Counted from the stretch's first letter, positions 43,632-52,711 are shown. The stretch is DNA of 64,000 nt from Dehalococcoidia bacterium (GCA_020432045.1 JAGQHB010000078.1:59250-123249); one strand, 5' to 3'. Translations and numbers: made by a program. Notes: generated by a model from the sequence alone, not told the origin.

Positions 43632-45503
43632 TTACAGGTGTTCCTTCACCTTTTCGGCCAACGCGCGCGTAAATCCGACGGTGCTCGCGAGCTCTTCTAC
43701 GCTTGCCTCCCTCACGCCGCGCACCGTACCGAACTTGCGGAGCAGCGCTTTCTTGCGCTTTGGCCCGATGCCCGGGATCGTATCGAGCGCGCTCTGGATC
43801 GCGGCCTTTGCACGGACCTGGCGGTGGAAGGTGATGGCAAAACGATGCGCTTCGTCGCGGAGCCGCTGGACGAGGAAGAGGCCTTCGGACGAACGCGGGA
43901 GGATGATCGGCTCGTCTTCGCCGGGCACGAAGATCTCTTCATGCTCCTTCGCGAGCCCCACAACCGGGATGTGGTGTACGCCGAGTTCGCGCATCGCCTG
44001 GGCAGCCGCACCAAGCTGCCCCTTTCCACCATCGATAATGACGAGGTCCGGGAGGTCCCAGGCGTCGGCCGATCGCGTGGGGGGCGTTGCGGCGTCTTCC
44101 GGGTCCGATTCGATGGTGGTCTGCACCCGCTTGAAGCGGCGCCGCATGATTTCCGCCATGGTCGCGAAGTCGTCGGCGCCGACAACAGTCTTCACACGGA
44201 AGCGCCGGTACTGGTTGGGCGCCGGTTTGCCATCGACGAAGACGACCATGCTTGAAACCGGGCTCGTTCCCTGGATGTTGGAGTTGTCGTAGCACTCGAT
44301 GCGGCGAGGAATGTCCGGTAGTGAAAGCTCCTCTCGAAGCTGTTCCAGCGCCTGTTCCGTCTTGTTCGCGTCCGCCATCCATTTGATCTTCATCACCGAG
44401 AGCGCTTCGCCGGCATTGTCGTTGGCCATCTCTACCAGCCGGCGCTTCTCGCCGCGTTCGGGCAGGCGTATCTCGACGCTCGACCCACGCTTTTCGCTGA
44501 GCAACTCCTCCATCTCAGGGCGATCGTCCGGCTCCACAGGGACAACGATGAGGCGCGGGACGTACTGGGCGCTTTCGTAGAACTGGAGGAGGAAGTTCAT
44601 CAGGACGGCAGCATCCGGTTCGCCCGTAACACCTTCGACGATGAAGTGGTCGCGGCCGATCATGTGGGTCCCGCGGACGAAAAAGACCTGGACGCATGCC
44701 TGGTCCCCGTCGCGGGAGAGGCCGAAGATGTCAAGGTCTTCGGAACGGGTGGTCGCCACCATCTGGCGTTCGACAGTGCGCTCCAACGAGCGCACCTGGT
44801 CGCGGATCATTGCGGCACGTTCAAATTCGAGACGCTCCGCAGCAGCCTCCATCTGGAGCCGCAGACGGCGAAGGACGTCGTCGGACTTGCCTTCAAGGAA
44901 GAGGACAACCTGGTCGATGACCTCGGCGTACTCGTCCGTCGTGCAGAACGATGTGCACGGGGCAATGCAGCGCTTGATGTAGTAGTCGAGGCAGGGGCGG
45001 GGATCCTTCCCTGTGATCTCCTTCGTGCAGGAGCGCCACGGGAAGAGTTTCTTGACGAGGTCGAGCGTGGCCCGGACCGAACCGGCACTGGCGTACGGTC
45101 CGAAATAGCGGGCGCCGTCTTTCTCAATGCGCCGAGTGATATAGACGCGGGGCCAGGGATTCTGAAGGTCGATCTTCAGGTATGGATACCGCTTGTCGTC
45201 CTTCAGGCGAATGTTGAAGAACGGCTGATGCCGTTTGATCAGCGTGGCTTCCAGAAGCAACGCCTCGCCAACGGTGCCGACGACGATGTACTCGAAGTCC
45301 TCGATCTGCTGGCGAAGTGCCCGTGTCTTCGGTTCCATCCCGCGAGGCGAACCGAAGTACGAGCGGACACGGTCTTTGAGGCGCGCCGCCTTGCCGACGT
45401 AGATTACGTCGCCATCGGCATCCCGCATGATGTAGACACCGGGTCGCGCGGGCAGAGCTGCAAGCTGCTTCTGAATCTTCTCGGACACGGTCGTGGAGGC
45501 CAC
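43632..45503 (-). CDS. uvrC: Excinuclease ABC subunit C
   Basis: 623 residues, full length. GIY-YIG nuclease domain at the N-terminus (ARPGVYIMRDADGDVIYVGK), a cysteine-bearing segment KRCIAPCTSFCT, and a UVR domain (LEFERAAMIRDQVRSLE). The RNase H-like second nuclease domain follows, with IECYDNSNIQGTSPVSSMVV and LVIIDGGKGQL, then helix-hairpin-helix repeats (IPGIGPKRKKALLRKFG). It makes both incisions in nucleotide excision repair with UvrAB. The GTG start at 45503 has TACACT (45510-45515) 6 nt upstream and no Shine-Dalgarno, so the mRNA is likely leaderless. Confidence 0.97.
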   Translation of the reverse strand: MASTTVSEKIQKQLAALPARPGVYIMRDADGDVIYVGKAARLKDRVRSYFGSPRGMEPKTRALRQQIEDFEYIVVGTVGEALLLEATLIKRHQPFFNIRLKDDKRYPYLKIDLQNPWPRVYITRRIEKDGARYFGPYASAGSVRATLDLVKKLFPWRSCTKEITGKDPRPCLDYYIKRCIAPCTSFCTTDEYAEVIDQVVLFLEGKSDDVLRRLRLQMEAAAERLEFERAAMIRDQVRSLERTVERQMVATTRSEDLDIFGLSRDGDQACVQVFFVRGTHMIGRDHFIVEGVTGEPDAAVLMNFLLQFYESAQYVPRLIVVPVEPDDRPEMEELLSEKRGSSVEIRLPERGEKRRLVEMANDNAGEALSVMKIKWMADANKTEQALEQLREELSLPDIPRRIECYDNSNIQGTSPVSSMVVFVDGKPAPNQYRRFRVKTVVGADDFATMAEIMRRRFKRVQTTIESDPEDAATPPTRSADAWDLPDLVIIDGGKGQLGAAAQAMRELGVHHIPVVGLAKEHEEIFVPGEDEPIILPRSSEGLFLVQRLRDEAHRFAITFHRQVRAKAAIQSALDTIPGIGPKRKKALLRKFGTVRGVREASVEELASTVGFTRALAEKVKEHL

Positions 45504-45520
45504 GTTTCCAGTGTAGCCTC

Positions 45521-45540
45521 GCGGCGCGGTTCAGCGCCGC
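45521..45540. terminator. Short GC-rich hairpin between sir and uvrC
   Basis: GCGGCGC and GCGCCGC pair perfectly around a 6-nt loop. It lies about 70 bp past the sir stop and just upstream of the uvrC -10 box. It may terminate sir transcription or bind a regulator; no T tract is present. Confidence 0.4.
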
Positions 45541-45608
45541 ACCATTGCCGAGCCCACTGACACCATCCCGTCAGCAGCAATCACAGCCGAAGGCAGTGTC
45601 CGCCGGGC

Positions 45609-47384
45609 TTAGATAGCACACTCACCTTCGCCACGCTGAAGCACATACAGGTCGAGCTTTCCCCAGTCCATGAACATGCCTTGATTGTCGTCCGTAAACT
45701 CGCCGGGGAGTGCCAGGTCCTGGACTGCAGCTTCGAACGGCGTGGGTCCGATTCGGTCGAACGTGGCGTTGAAAACCTCACCGGGTTGCCGCTGCGCTTC
45801 GTAGACGCCCAGGATGCGTTCGGCGGCTTCCGGGGCACGCTTGGCGGGCATCCGCACTTTCAGCTGCTGCCCGAAGCGGACTTCGTCGCCCTGGTACGAG
45901 CCGCCAAGGAAAACGTGATACGCCGGCAGCTGCTGGCCATCGACCTTCATGGCGGCCCCATGGAAGCCAATGTTTGCGAGGTGATGCTGGCCGCATCCGT
46001 TGGGACAGCCACTCATCTTCACGTGCACCTGCTCTGTGAGCGGGTCGGTAATCCCGAGCTTCCCGATCCGCTCCTCGATAGCACGGTTGAGGCCCATTGA
46101 CGACGTGATCCCGAGCTTGCACGAATCGGTGCCGGGGCAGCTGACGACGTCGGTGATGGTTTCCGCACCGGCCTCTGCAAGACGGAGGGCGCCGAGCCGC
46201 TGCCAGACTTCGTACAGGCTTTCATTACGGATCCAGCGCAGCACGATGTTTTGTTGCACGGACATGCGGGCGCGGCCGCCGCAGTACTCGCGCATGATGC
46301 TTGCAAGGCCATGGAACTGTTCCGGAGTAAGGTCGCCGCGAGGCACCTTCACCTGCAGCGTACTAAAGCCGTCCTGGCGCTGGGCCCGGACGTTGTGGGC
46401 AGCGAATTTTTCAAACTCAGCGCGGTTCCCGTCGGGCTGCGCATAGGAGGATCTCGGTGCAGGGGCCGTCGCTGCTTCGTCATCGATGTGGAGGAGCCTG
46501 CCGGGCGAGAAGTCCCGGCCATTCACCCAGTCACCGCTGAGCTCCTCGTCTACCATCCGGCGAAACTCGTCGATGCCCACGCGGTCGACAAGGAACTTGA
46601 GGCGAGCCTTGGCGCGGTTCTTTCGGAGTTCATCTGCCCGGTTGAAGATGCGGAGCACTGCCTCCGAGATCTTCAGGTACTCGTCCATCGAAGCGAACTC
46701 ATAAAGCACGTATCCACTGCGAGGCATGATGCTGGTGCCGCCGCCGGTGCGTACTTCGAAGCCCTTCACTCCGTCGCGGATGCGAGGCATGAAGCCAAGG
46801 TCGTGGATCCAGGTGATGGCCTCGTCGTTTTCGTCAGCCGTGAAAGCGACCTTGCACTTGCGTGGCAGAAGCTGCGTCAGCGGATTGCGCAAGAAGAAGC
46901 GTGCAAAGGCCGCCGCATACGGCGTAGGGTCGAACAGTTCGAGCGGGCTAACGCCGGCCCACGGGTCGCCGGTGACGTTACGGACCGTGTTGCCGCAGGC
47001 TTCACGTGTCGAGACGCCCGCGCGGCCGAGGACACGGAGCACTTCCGTGGCCTTGCGCAGCGGAACATGGTGATACTGGATGTTCTGACGCGTGGTGATG
47101 TGGCCCCGGCGAAGAGGGGCGAACCGTTCTGCGACGTCGCCGAAGGCATCCATCTGGTCTGGCGTGACGCCGCCAAAGGGAAGCTTGCAGCGGATCATCT
47201 GTACCCCAGGCTGGCGTTGGCCGTAGACGCCCTGTTTGAGCCGGAAGCCGATGAACTGGTTCTCTTCCCACTCACCGGCGAGGTACCGGGTGGCCTCCGT
47301 TTCGAAGTCCTCGAGTTCTCCTTCGAGGATCGAAAGCACCTTCCCGGGCTCATTGGTGTAGACGATGGTTTCGACTTGCGGCAT
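45609..47384 (-). CDS. sir: Siroheme-dependent sulfite reductase (nitrite/sulfite reductase family)
   Basis: 591 residues with the duplicated ferredoxin-like/nitrite-sulfite reductase layout. Siroheme-[4Fe-4S] ligands: Cys416 and Cys422 (SCPGTDSCKLG, C-x5-C), then Cys460 and Cys464 (SGCPNGCGQH, C-x3-C). The siroheme-anion-binding basic motif is RRGHITTRQNIQYHH near residue 92. It reduces sulfite to sulfide using ferredoxin or a flavoprotein. Nitrite reduction is an alternative for this family, but the divergent cysH-cysC-cysD-cysN genes 133 bp away make sulfite the sensible substrate. The GAGGGAG site supports the ATG at 47384. Confidence 0.92.
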   Translation of the reverse strand: MPQVETIVYTNEPGKVLSILEGELEDFETEATRYLAGEWEENQFIGFRLKQGVYGQRQPGVQMIRCKLPFGGVTPDQMDAFGDVAERFAPLRRGHITTRQNIQYHHVPLRKATEVLRVLGRAGVSTREACGNTVRNVTGDPWAGVSPLELFDPTPYAAAFARFFLRNPLTQLLPRKCKVAFTADENDEAITWIHDLGFMPRIRDGVKGFEVRTGGGTSIMPRSGYVLYEFASMDEYLKISEAVLRIFNRADELRKNRAKARLKFLVDRVGIDEFRRMVDEELSGDWVNGRDFSPGRLLHIDDEAATAPAPRSSYAQPDGNRAEFEKFAAHNVRAQRQDGFSTLQVKVPRGDLTPEQFHGLASIMREYCGGRARMSVQQNIVLRWIRNESLYEVWQRLGALRLAEAGAETITDVVSCPGTDSCKLGITSSMGLNRAIEERIGKLGITDPLTEQVHVKMSGCPNGCGQHHLANIGFHGAAMKVDGQQLPAYHVFLGGSYQGDEVRFGQQLKVRMPAKRAPEAAERILGVYEAQRQPGEVFNATFDRIGPTPFEAAVQDLALPGEFTDDNQGMFMDWGKLDLYVLQRGEGECAI

Positions 47385-47451
47385 TGGACACTCCCTCGCT
47401 CGATTTGACGAGCCTACCAGAAAACTCGATTGACTTACTGCACTTCAGTTG

Positions 47452-47484
47452 TTGCCGCAGTTTAGCAAAGTTGATAAAGTTGAG
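47452..47484 (+). promoter_or_regulatory. Promoter region and direct repeat upstream of cysH
   Basis: TTGCCG (47452-47457), 17 bp, TAAAGT (47475-47480) forms a plausible promoter. AAAGTTGA occurs twice with one intervening base (47467-47483), overlapping the -10 box. The intergenic region is clearly AT-richer than the coding DNA around it. This is a candidate operator for sulfur control of the divergent sir and cys genes. Confidence 0.5.
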
Positions 47485-47517
47485 CTACTCACTCCACATT
47501 TTCGTAAGCAGGCACGG

Positions 47518-48219
47518 ATGGCAGGCTCGACGGCCTTATCGGAAGCATCAATCTCCGCGCTGACCACGCGACTCGAACAGGAGAACCCGGAAGCGATCGT
47601 CCGCTGGGCGATCGAGACCTTCGGCGACGGTGTTTCGATCGGTGCCAGCTTTGGCGGCGTCACGGGAATGGCAATCCTGCACATGGCCGCGACGCTGAAG
47701 CCAGACGTTCACGTCTTCGTCCTGGACACGGATTACCTGTTCGAAGAGACGCACGAGACAATGCGACAAGCGGTCTCCAGCCTCGACCTCACGAACGTAC
47801 AGGTCTACAAGTCGAAATTGAACCACGAGGTGCAGGCGGCCAAGCATGGCTCCGCGCTCTGGATGCGGAACCCCGACCTCTGCTGCGAAATTCGCAAGGT
47901 GGAACCAAATCGCAGGGCCCTCGCTGGCAAGACCTGCTGGCTTTCGGGGTTGCGGCGGGACCAGTCTGAAGGCCGGGCGTCAGTGCCGATCGTCGAGTGG
48001 AACAACAAGTTCGGCGTCTTGAAGGTGAACCCGCTCGCGAACTGGACGGAGGCGCAAACGTGGGACTACGTGGTAAAGCACGAAGTTCCGTATAACCCGC
48101 TGCTGAACCAGGGCTACACGAGCATTGGCTGTTTTAACTGCACGCTGCCCGGCGTTCAGGGACGTGCCGGGCGCTGGGCAGGCTTCGACAAAGACGAATG
48201 CGGGCTTCACACCAGTTGA
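47518..48219 (+). CDS. cysH: APS/PAPS reductase with [4Fe-4S] cysteine motif
   Basis: 233 residues from the ATG at 47518; a farther upstream start at 47449 overlaps the promoter. The PP-loop-like N-terminal motif is SIGASFGGVTG. Cys122-Cys123 (DLCCEIRKVEP) and Cys205-x2-Cys208 (IGCFNC) are the four ligands of the [4Fe-4S] cluster typical of adenylylsulfate (APS) reductases, and Cys228 in ECGLH is the catalytic cysteine. Enterobacterial PAPS-only reductases lack the CC and CxxC pairs. It makes sulfite from APS (and in some species also PAPS). The next gene, cysC, starts inside its 3' end with a 22-bp overlap. Confidence 0.93.
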   Translation: MAGSTALSEASISALTTRLEQENPEAIVRWAIETFGDGVSIGASFGGVTGMAILHMAATLKPDVHVFVLDTDYLFEETHETMRQAVSSLDLTNVQVYKSKLNHEVQAAKHGSALWMRNPDLCCEIRKVEPNRRALAGKTCWLSGLRRDQSEGRASVPIVEWNNKFGVLKVNPLANWTEAQTWDYVVKHEVPYNPLLNQGYTSIGCFNCTLPGVQGRAGRWAGFDKDECGLHTS

Positions 48220-48833
48220 GCACGGGCGCCGGCGAGGCATTAAACGGAATTGGCGCCACGGAACGCCTGGCGGAACAGGGCTTCGTCGTCTGGTTTACGG
48301 GTCTCTCTGGATCAGGAAAGTCGACCCTGACCGAAGCGCTCGCACCTGTACTCACGGATCGAGGGCGGCGCGTCGAAGTATTGGACGGCGATGTCGTGCG
48401 TACGAACCTTTCGAAGGGGCTGGGATTTAGCCGGGAAGACCGCGACACGAACATCCTCCGCATCGGGTTCGTGGCCAACCTGCTCGCCAGGAACGGGGTC
48501 GCCGTCATCACTGCGACGATTTCCCCCTATCGTGCCACCCGCGACGCAAATCGCCACCTGATCGAAGGCGACGGCTCTGTCTTCATCGAAGCTCATGTCG
48601 CGGCCACGTTCGAAGAGTGCGAGGCGCGGGACGTGAAGGGTCTGTATGCGGAGGCTCGCGCGGGGAAGCGGACGATGTTCACGGGACTGGACGACCCGTA
48701 TGAGGAGCCGCTTCGGCCCGAAGTTGTGATCCCCAGCGGCACCGAATTGCTCGATGCCTCGCTCGACCGCGTGGTGCGGTTTCTGGAGCAGGCAGGTCTT
48801 TTGCAGCCTATCCACGCCGGAGTATCGCCATGA
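48198..48833 (+). CDS. cysC: Adenylylsulfate kinase
   Basis: 211 residues. P-loop GLSGSGKS at 35-42, then VLDGDVVRTNLSKGLGFSREDRDTN (split as DGDVVR and GFSREDRDTN) and ITATISPYRATRDANR, all standard APS kinase motifs. It phosphorylates APS to PAPS. The first 22 codons overlap the end of cysH, and a slightly later start is possible, since the conserved region begins near residue 28. The stop overlaps the cysD start by 4 bp. Together with a [4Fe-4S]-type reductase, its presence leaves open whether PAPS is an assimilation intermediate here or only a sulfation donor. Confidence 0.95.
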   Translation: MRASHQLSTGAGEALNGIGATERLAEQGFVVWFTGLSGSGKSTLTEALAPVLTDRGRRVEVLDGDVVRTNLSKGLGFSREDRDTNILRIGFVANLLARNGVAVITATISPYRATRDANRHLIEGDGSVFIEAHVAATFEECEARDVKGLYAEARAGKRTMFTGLDDPYEEPLRPEVVIPSGTELLDASLDRVVRFLEQAGLLQPIHAGVSP

Positions 48834-49756
48834 GCACTTTGATCAATGACCCTCCGGGGATCGACACGGACCTCGACCAGCTCGAAGCGGAAGCGATTTC
48901 GATCATGCGGGAAGTTGCTGCCGACTTCGAACGGCCAGCGATCCTGTTTTCGGGCGGGAAGGACTCGATCGTGCTGCTACGGGTCGCGGAGAAGGCATTC
49001 TGGCCCGCGAAGTTCCCGTTTCCCGTGGTCCACGTAGACACCGGGCACAATTTTCCGGAGGTCCTGGAATTCAGGGACTGCCGCGTTGCCGAACTGGGGG
49101 CCACGCTGGTTGTGGGCTCTGTGCAGGAAGGCATCGACCGCGGCGACCTCGTGGAGGAGCGTGGCGCGCGCGCATCGCGGAATCGTCTGCAGACGCCGGT
49201 CCTGCTAGAAACGATCGCGGCGCACCAGTTCGATGCCGCCATTGGCGGCGCGCGGCGCGACGAGGAGAAGGCGCGGGCAAAGGAGCGTGTGTTCAGCTTT
49301 CGAGACGAATTCGGGCAGTGGGACCCACGCAATCAGCGCCCGGAGCTCTGGCACCTCTATAACGGGATGCACCAGAAGGGCGAACATATCCGCGTTTTCC
49401 CGCTTTCGAACTGGACCGAACTCGATGTCTGGCGCTACATCGAACGCGAGGCGCTGGAAGTGCCCCCGGTGTACTTCACCCACGAGCGTGAGGTATTCGA
49501 GCGCGACGGAATGTTGATGGCGACGAGCAGGTATCTGCCGCTCCTCCCCGGAGAGCAGCCGTTTATGGCAGCTGTGCGGTACAGGACGGTTGGCGACATG
49601 ACGTGCACGGCGGCATTGCGGTCCGATGCGTTCGACCTGGCAACCGTGATCGCCGAGGTAGCAGCTGCCCGTGTCACCGAACGTGGTGCAAGCCGGGCAG
49701 ACGACCGCTTTTCCGAGGCGGCTATGGAAGACCGCAAACGCGAGGGGTATTTCTGA
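48830..49756 (+). CDS. cysD: Sulfate adenylyltransferase subunit 2
   Basis: 308 residues, normal for CysD. PP-loop SGGKDS at 41-46, then VHVDTGHNFPEVLEFRD, GGARRDEEKARAKER, FPLSNWTELDVWRYI and the C-terminal MEDRKREGYF, all conserved in the family. With CysN it makes APS from ATP and sulfate. ATG start; overlaps cysC by 4 bp, and its final A is the first base of the cysN start codon (TGATG), so translation is coupled. Confidence 0.96.
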   Translation: MSTLINDPPGIDTDLDQLEAEAISIMREVAADFERPAILFSGGKDSIVLLRVAEKAFWPAKFPFPVVHVDTGHNFPEVLEFRDCRVAELGATLVVGSVQEGIDRGDLVEERGARASRNRLQTPVLLETIAAHQFDAAIGGARRDEEKARAKERVFSFRDEFGQWDPRNQRPELWHLYNGMHQKGEHIRVFPLSNWTELDVWRYIEREALEVPPVYFTHEREVFERDGMLMATSRYLPLLPGEQPFMAAVRYRTVGDMTCTAALRSDAFDLATVIAEVAAARVTERGASRADDRFSEAAMEDRKREGYF

Positions 49757-51030
49757 TGGACCTCCTTCGCATCGCCACTGCCGGCTCGGTGGACGACGGT
49801 AAGAGCACGCTCATCGGCCGCCTGCTGTATGACTCGAAGCAGGTGTTCGAAGACACGATGGAAAGCCTCGATCGGGCGAGCAAGGCCCAGGGGCTGGGAG
49901 CGGTCAACCTGGCGCTCCTCACGGACGGACTCCGTGCCGAGCGTGAGCAGGGCATTACGATTGATGTAGCCTACCGGTACTTCGCGACGCCGCGCAGGAA
50001 GTTCATCATTGCCGACTCGCCCGGGCATGTTCAGTACACGCGAAATATGGTCACGGGCGCCTCGACGGCCGAACTCGCACTGCTGCTCGTGGACGCGCGT
50101 AAAGGGGTGGTCGAACAGACGCGGAGGCACGCGGCGATCACCGCGTTGCTCGGCATCCGCCACCTGATGCTGTGCGTGAACAAGATGGATCTCGTGAACT
50201 GGGAGCAGTCCCGTTTCGACGAGATCGCCTGCTCGTTCCGGCAGTTGGCTGACGACCTGGGAGTTAAGCAGGTCACGGTCATCCCGTTGGCCGCCGTTTC
50301 TGGCGACAACGTCGTGGACCCTTCGACGAACATGCCCTGGTACACGGGCGGGACACTGCTGGACTTCCTGGAGACGGTGCAGATCCCCGACCGCGCGCGT
50401 CACCACGCGCTCCGCTTCCCGGTGCAGTACGTCATCCGTCCTCAGTCCGACGAGCACCACGACTACCGTGGCTATGCAGGCACAGTGGCGACAGGCTCGG
50501 TGCGCACCGGCGACGTCGTCGCAATCCTCCCCTCGGGCGTCCGCACGCAGGTCACATCGATCGACCGCTACCCCGGATCGGTCAACGAAGCGCATTACGG
50601 CCAGGCCGTGACGCTCCGGCTGGCGGGGGACATCGACATCAGCCGCGGACAGATGATCGTCGGTGTCGAGGACCAGGCGGATGTCACGACCCGCTTCTCG
50701 GCAGACGTTTGCTGGATGAGCGAAGCGATGACACTTCGACCACGCAAGCAGTTTTGGATTCGCCACACAACGCGGCGTGTGCGGTGCCTGGTCGAGCGCA
50801 TCGACGACAGGCTCGATGTTGAGCACTACACGCGTGAAGAAGCACCGCTGTCTCTGACCCTGAACGACATCGGCAGGGTCGTGATCCGCACGATGGAACC
50901 GCTCTTCGTGGACCCGTACGAAGTGTCCCGCGATACGGGTAGCTTCATCCTCATCGATCCTGGCACGCAGCTCACCGTGGCTGCCGGGATGGTGCGCACA
51001 CCCCTCCTGGCCGACGCCCCAGAGGCGTGA
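49756..51030 (+). CDS. cysN: Sulfate adenylyltransferase subunit 1 (GTPase)
   Basis: 424 residues from the ATG at 49756 (MDLLRIATAGSVDDGKSTLI). GTPase motifs: G1 GSVDDGKS at 10-17, G3 DSPGH at 87-91, G4 NKMD at 142-145. EF-Tu-like beta-barrel domains follow. GTP hydrolysis drives APS formation by CysD. There is no fused CysC domain, consistent with the separate cysC gene upstream. It is fused by a 4-bp ATGA overlap to the membrane protein downstream. Confidence 0.96.
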   Translation: MDLLRIATAGSVDDGKSTLIGRLLYDSKQVFEDTMESLDRASKAQGLGAVNLALLTDGLRAEREQGITIDVAYRYFATPRRKFIIADSPGHVQYTRNMVTGASTAELALLLVDARKGVVEQTRRHAAITALLGIRHLMLCVNKMDLVNWEQSRFDEIACSFRQLADDLGVKQVTVIPLAAVSGDNVVDPSTNMPWYTGGTLLDFLETVQIPDRARHHALRFPVQYVIRPQSDEHHDYRGYAGTVATGSVRTGDVVAILPSGVRTQVTSIDRYPGSVNEAHYGQAVTLRLAGDIDISRGQMIVGVEDQADVTTRFSADVCWMSEAMTLRPRKQFWIRHTTRRVRCLVERIDDRLDVEHYTREEAPLSLTLNDIGRVVIRTMEPLFVDPYEVSRDTGSFILIDPGTQLTVAAGMVRTPLLADAPEA

Positions 51031-52160
51031 CCAGGGAGCGCATCAGCCGGCCTGCCAGGGCCGCCGTCAATCCCGGGACAGTAGCGTCCTCGGCAAGGGC
51101 CCGCGCAAGACCAGGCAGAGGATCGCCCGCATTGCTGCTACGGCCGGCGATTGCGGTCGCGGGGATCCTCCTGTTCATCTTCGCCCTGGAGACACTGAAA
51201 GCAGGCGCTAGCGACCTCGTCCCGCTGCTCGACGGTCTGCGCGTCGCAGGTCCGCTGAACGCTGTCGGTTTCGGATGGTTGTTTGCGTACAGTGTGCTCA
51301 GCGGGTCGCCGGTGGCTGCGATCGGCATTTCATTGCTCCAGGGTGGGACGCTTAACGAAGCGGAGGCATTCGCCATCGTCGGCGGGTCGCGGCTCGGCGC
51401 CTCATTCATCGTCCTGGCGGTCGGGTTCCTGTTGTACGTCCGTGGCCGGAAGAGCGCGGACGGCCTTTCGATCGGTGTGATAGCACTCCTGACAACGTTC
51501 ACGACCCAGGGACCGGCGATTTTGCTCGGACTCCTGATTCTCCGCGCGGGCTGGCTCGAACCGGTGCAATTCTCGACGCCGTCCGGAATCGCAAACACGA
51601 TCGAGACGGTCTACGGGCCACCCGTGGACGCGCTCGACCGGCTGCTGCCCGGCTCGCTCCTGTTCGTCGCCGGCGTGCTGGTGCTCGTGGCCAGCTTCAG
51701 CCTCTTTGACCGTGCGCTACCGCAGTTGGAGAGCGAGGGCGACGCAATGCAGCGCAGGTTGGCGTTCCTGCAGCGCCGGCCATTGATGTTCGCGATGGGC
51801 GGCGCGGTGACGTTGCTGACGCTGAGCGTTTCGCTGTCGATTACGGTGTTAGTGCCGCTGGCGCTCAAGGGTTACGTCCGCCGCGACCATGTCATCCCTT
51901 ACGTGATGGGCGCGAACATCACAACATTCGTGGACACGCTGTTTGCCTCCGTGCTCCTCGGGGGAGACGCGGCATTCACGGTCGTCCTGACCGAGATGAT
52001 CTCCGTCGGCATGATTTCCGTAGGAGTCCTGACCATCGCGTACCGGCCCTACGCGGCGAGCGTTTTGATTGCGACGGCGTGGGTGACGCGCCGCCCCCGC
52101 AACCTTGGAGTCTTTCTTGGCGCAATTGTCGCCGTGCCGGCCGTGCTGCTGCTCATCTAG
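51027..52160 (+). CDS. Multi-pass membrane protein, Na+/Pi-cotransporter-like; candidate sulfate transporter
   Basis: 377 residues with an Arg/Ala-rich cytosolic N-terminus of about 35 residues and then eight or nine hydrophobic segments. LETLKAGASDL, LSGSPVAAIGISLLQGG and the later GVIALLTTFTTQGPAI and YVMGANITTFVDTL resemble the paired re-entrant motifs of Na+/phosphate cotransporters of the NptA/PF02690 type (GxxxTxxxQSS and GANIGTT). It overlaps cysN by 4 bp at the end of the sulfate assimilation operon. No Cys ABC, SulP or CysZ importer is in this window. A sulfate uptake role is therefore a reasonable inference, not established. It ends in a 4-bp convergent overlap with the next gene. 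Confidence 0.75.
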   Translation: MTRERISRPARAAVNPGTVASSARARARPGRGSPALLLRPAIAVAGILLFIFALETLKAGASDLVPLLDGLRVAGPLNAVGFGWLFAYSVLSGSPVAAIGISLLQGGTLNEAEAFAIVGGSRLGASFIVLAVGFLLYVRGRKSADGLSIGVIALLTTFTTQGPAILLGLLILRAGWLEPVQFSTPSGIANTIETVYGPPVDALDRLLPGSLLFVAGVLVLVASFSLFDRALPQLESEGDAMQRRLAFLQRRPLMFAMGGAVTLLTLSVSLSITVLVPLALKGYVRRDHVIPYVMGANITTFVDTLFASVLLGGDAAFTVVLTEMISVGMISVGVLTIAYRPYAASVLIATAWVTRRPRNLGVFLGAIVAVPAVLLLI

Positions 52161-52642
52161 CCCGACGGGGGCTTGAGGCGAGCGAGGCTGGCGGGCCCAC
52201 GCCACGGCTCACCATCATCGAGCAGCACATCGAGCATGATGCCCGGCTCCCGGACAGTCCCGGAGGCGGATGCTCCGGAGACCGGATAGCGTGGCTGCAA
52301 CGGCACCACGACTCGTGAACCCTCGCGAAACTCAGCTGAAGCGGCAATTTCGATCGCCTCAATGCGGCGTCCAATCGCGCGGCTCATTGCCAGGAGCAAT
52401 GGGAAGTCATTAGTGGAGCGGAGGGTCGCGGTTGCCTCGCGCAGCGGCGCGGCGTCCAGAGCCGGGCCGAGGTCCGCCGGAGGAGGGATCGCGTCTTCAC
52501 CACCCTGCCGGACGAACTGCCCAATCGCTTTCTTGGCGCGCGGGGCCACCTCGTCCAGGAGCGCATGCAACTCACCGATATCATCTGACTGGTCGAAACA
52601 GGCAAGCGCCTGCGCCACCCTCTGCCGTAGCTGGTCTGTCAC
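52157..52642 (-). CDS. Hypothetical protein
   Basis: 161 residues from the GTG at 52642 (MTDQLRQRVAQALACFDQ). TACACT (52650-52655) lies 7 nt upstream and no ribosome-binding site is seen; a farther upstream TTG has no support. The N-terminal half is helical and charged (DDIGELHALLDEVAPRAKKA), the C-terminal half beta-rich with RVVVPLQPRYP and MLDVLLDDGEPWRGPASLARL. It has no membrane segment and no family I recognise. Confidence 0.55.
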   Translation of the reverse strand: MTDQLRQRVAQALACFDQSDDIGELHALLDEVAPRAKKAIGQFVRQGGEDAIPPPADLGPALDAAPLREATATLRSTNDFPLLLAMSRAIGRRIEAIEIAASAEFREGSRVVVPLQPRYPVSGASASGTVREPGIMLDVLLDDGEPWRGPASLARLKPPSG

Positions 52643-52711
52643 GCGATCAAGTGTACGCCGTCCCTCTGCAAGGGCGGCGCACACAAGGGAGTGCAGCAAA
52701 GGCAGGCACGA

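Noticed and set aside
44646..45560. 304-codon open frame opposite uvrC
   Set aside because: Antisense shadow; uvrC motifs on the other strand are complete.
46251..47408. 385-codon open frame opposite the sulfite reductase
   Set aside because: Antisense shadow; siroheme ligands on the opposite strand are intact.
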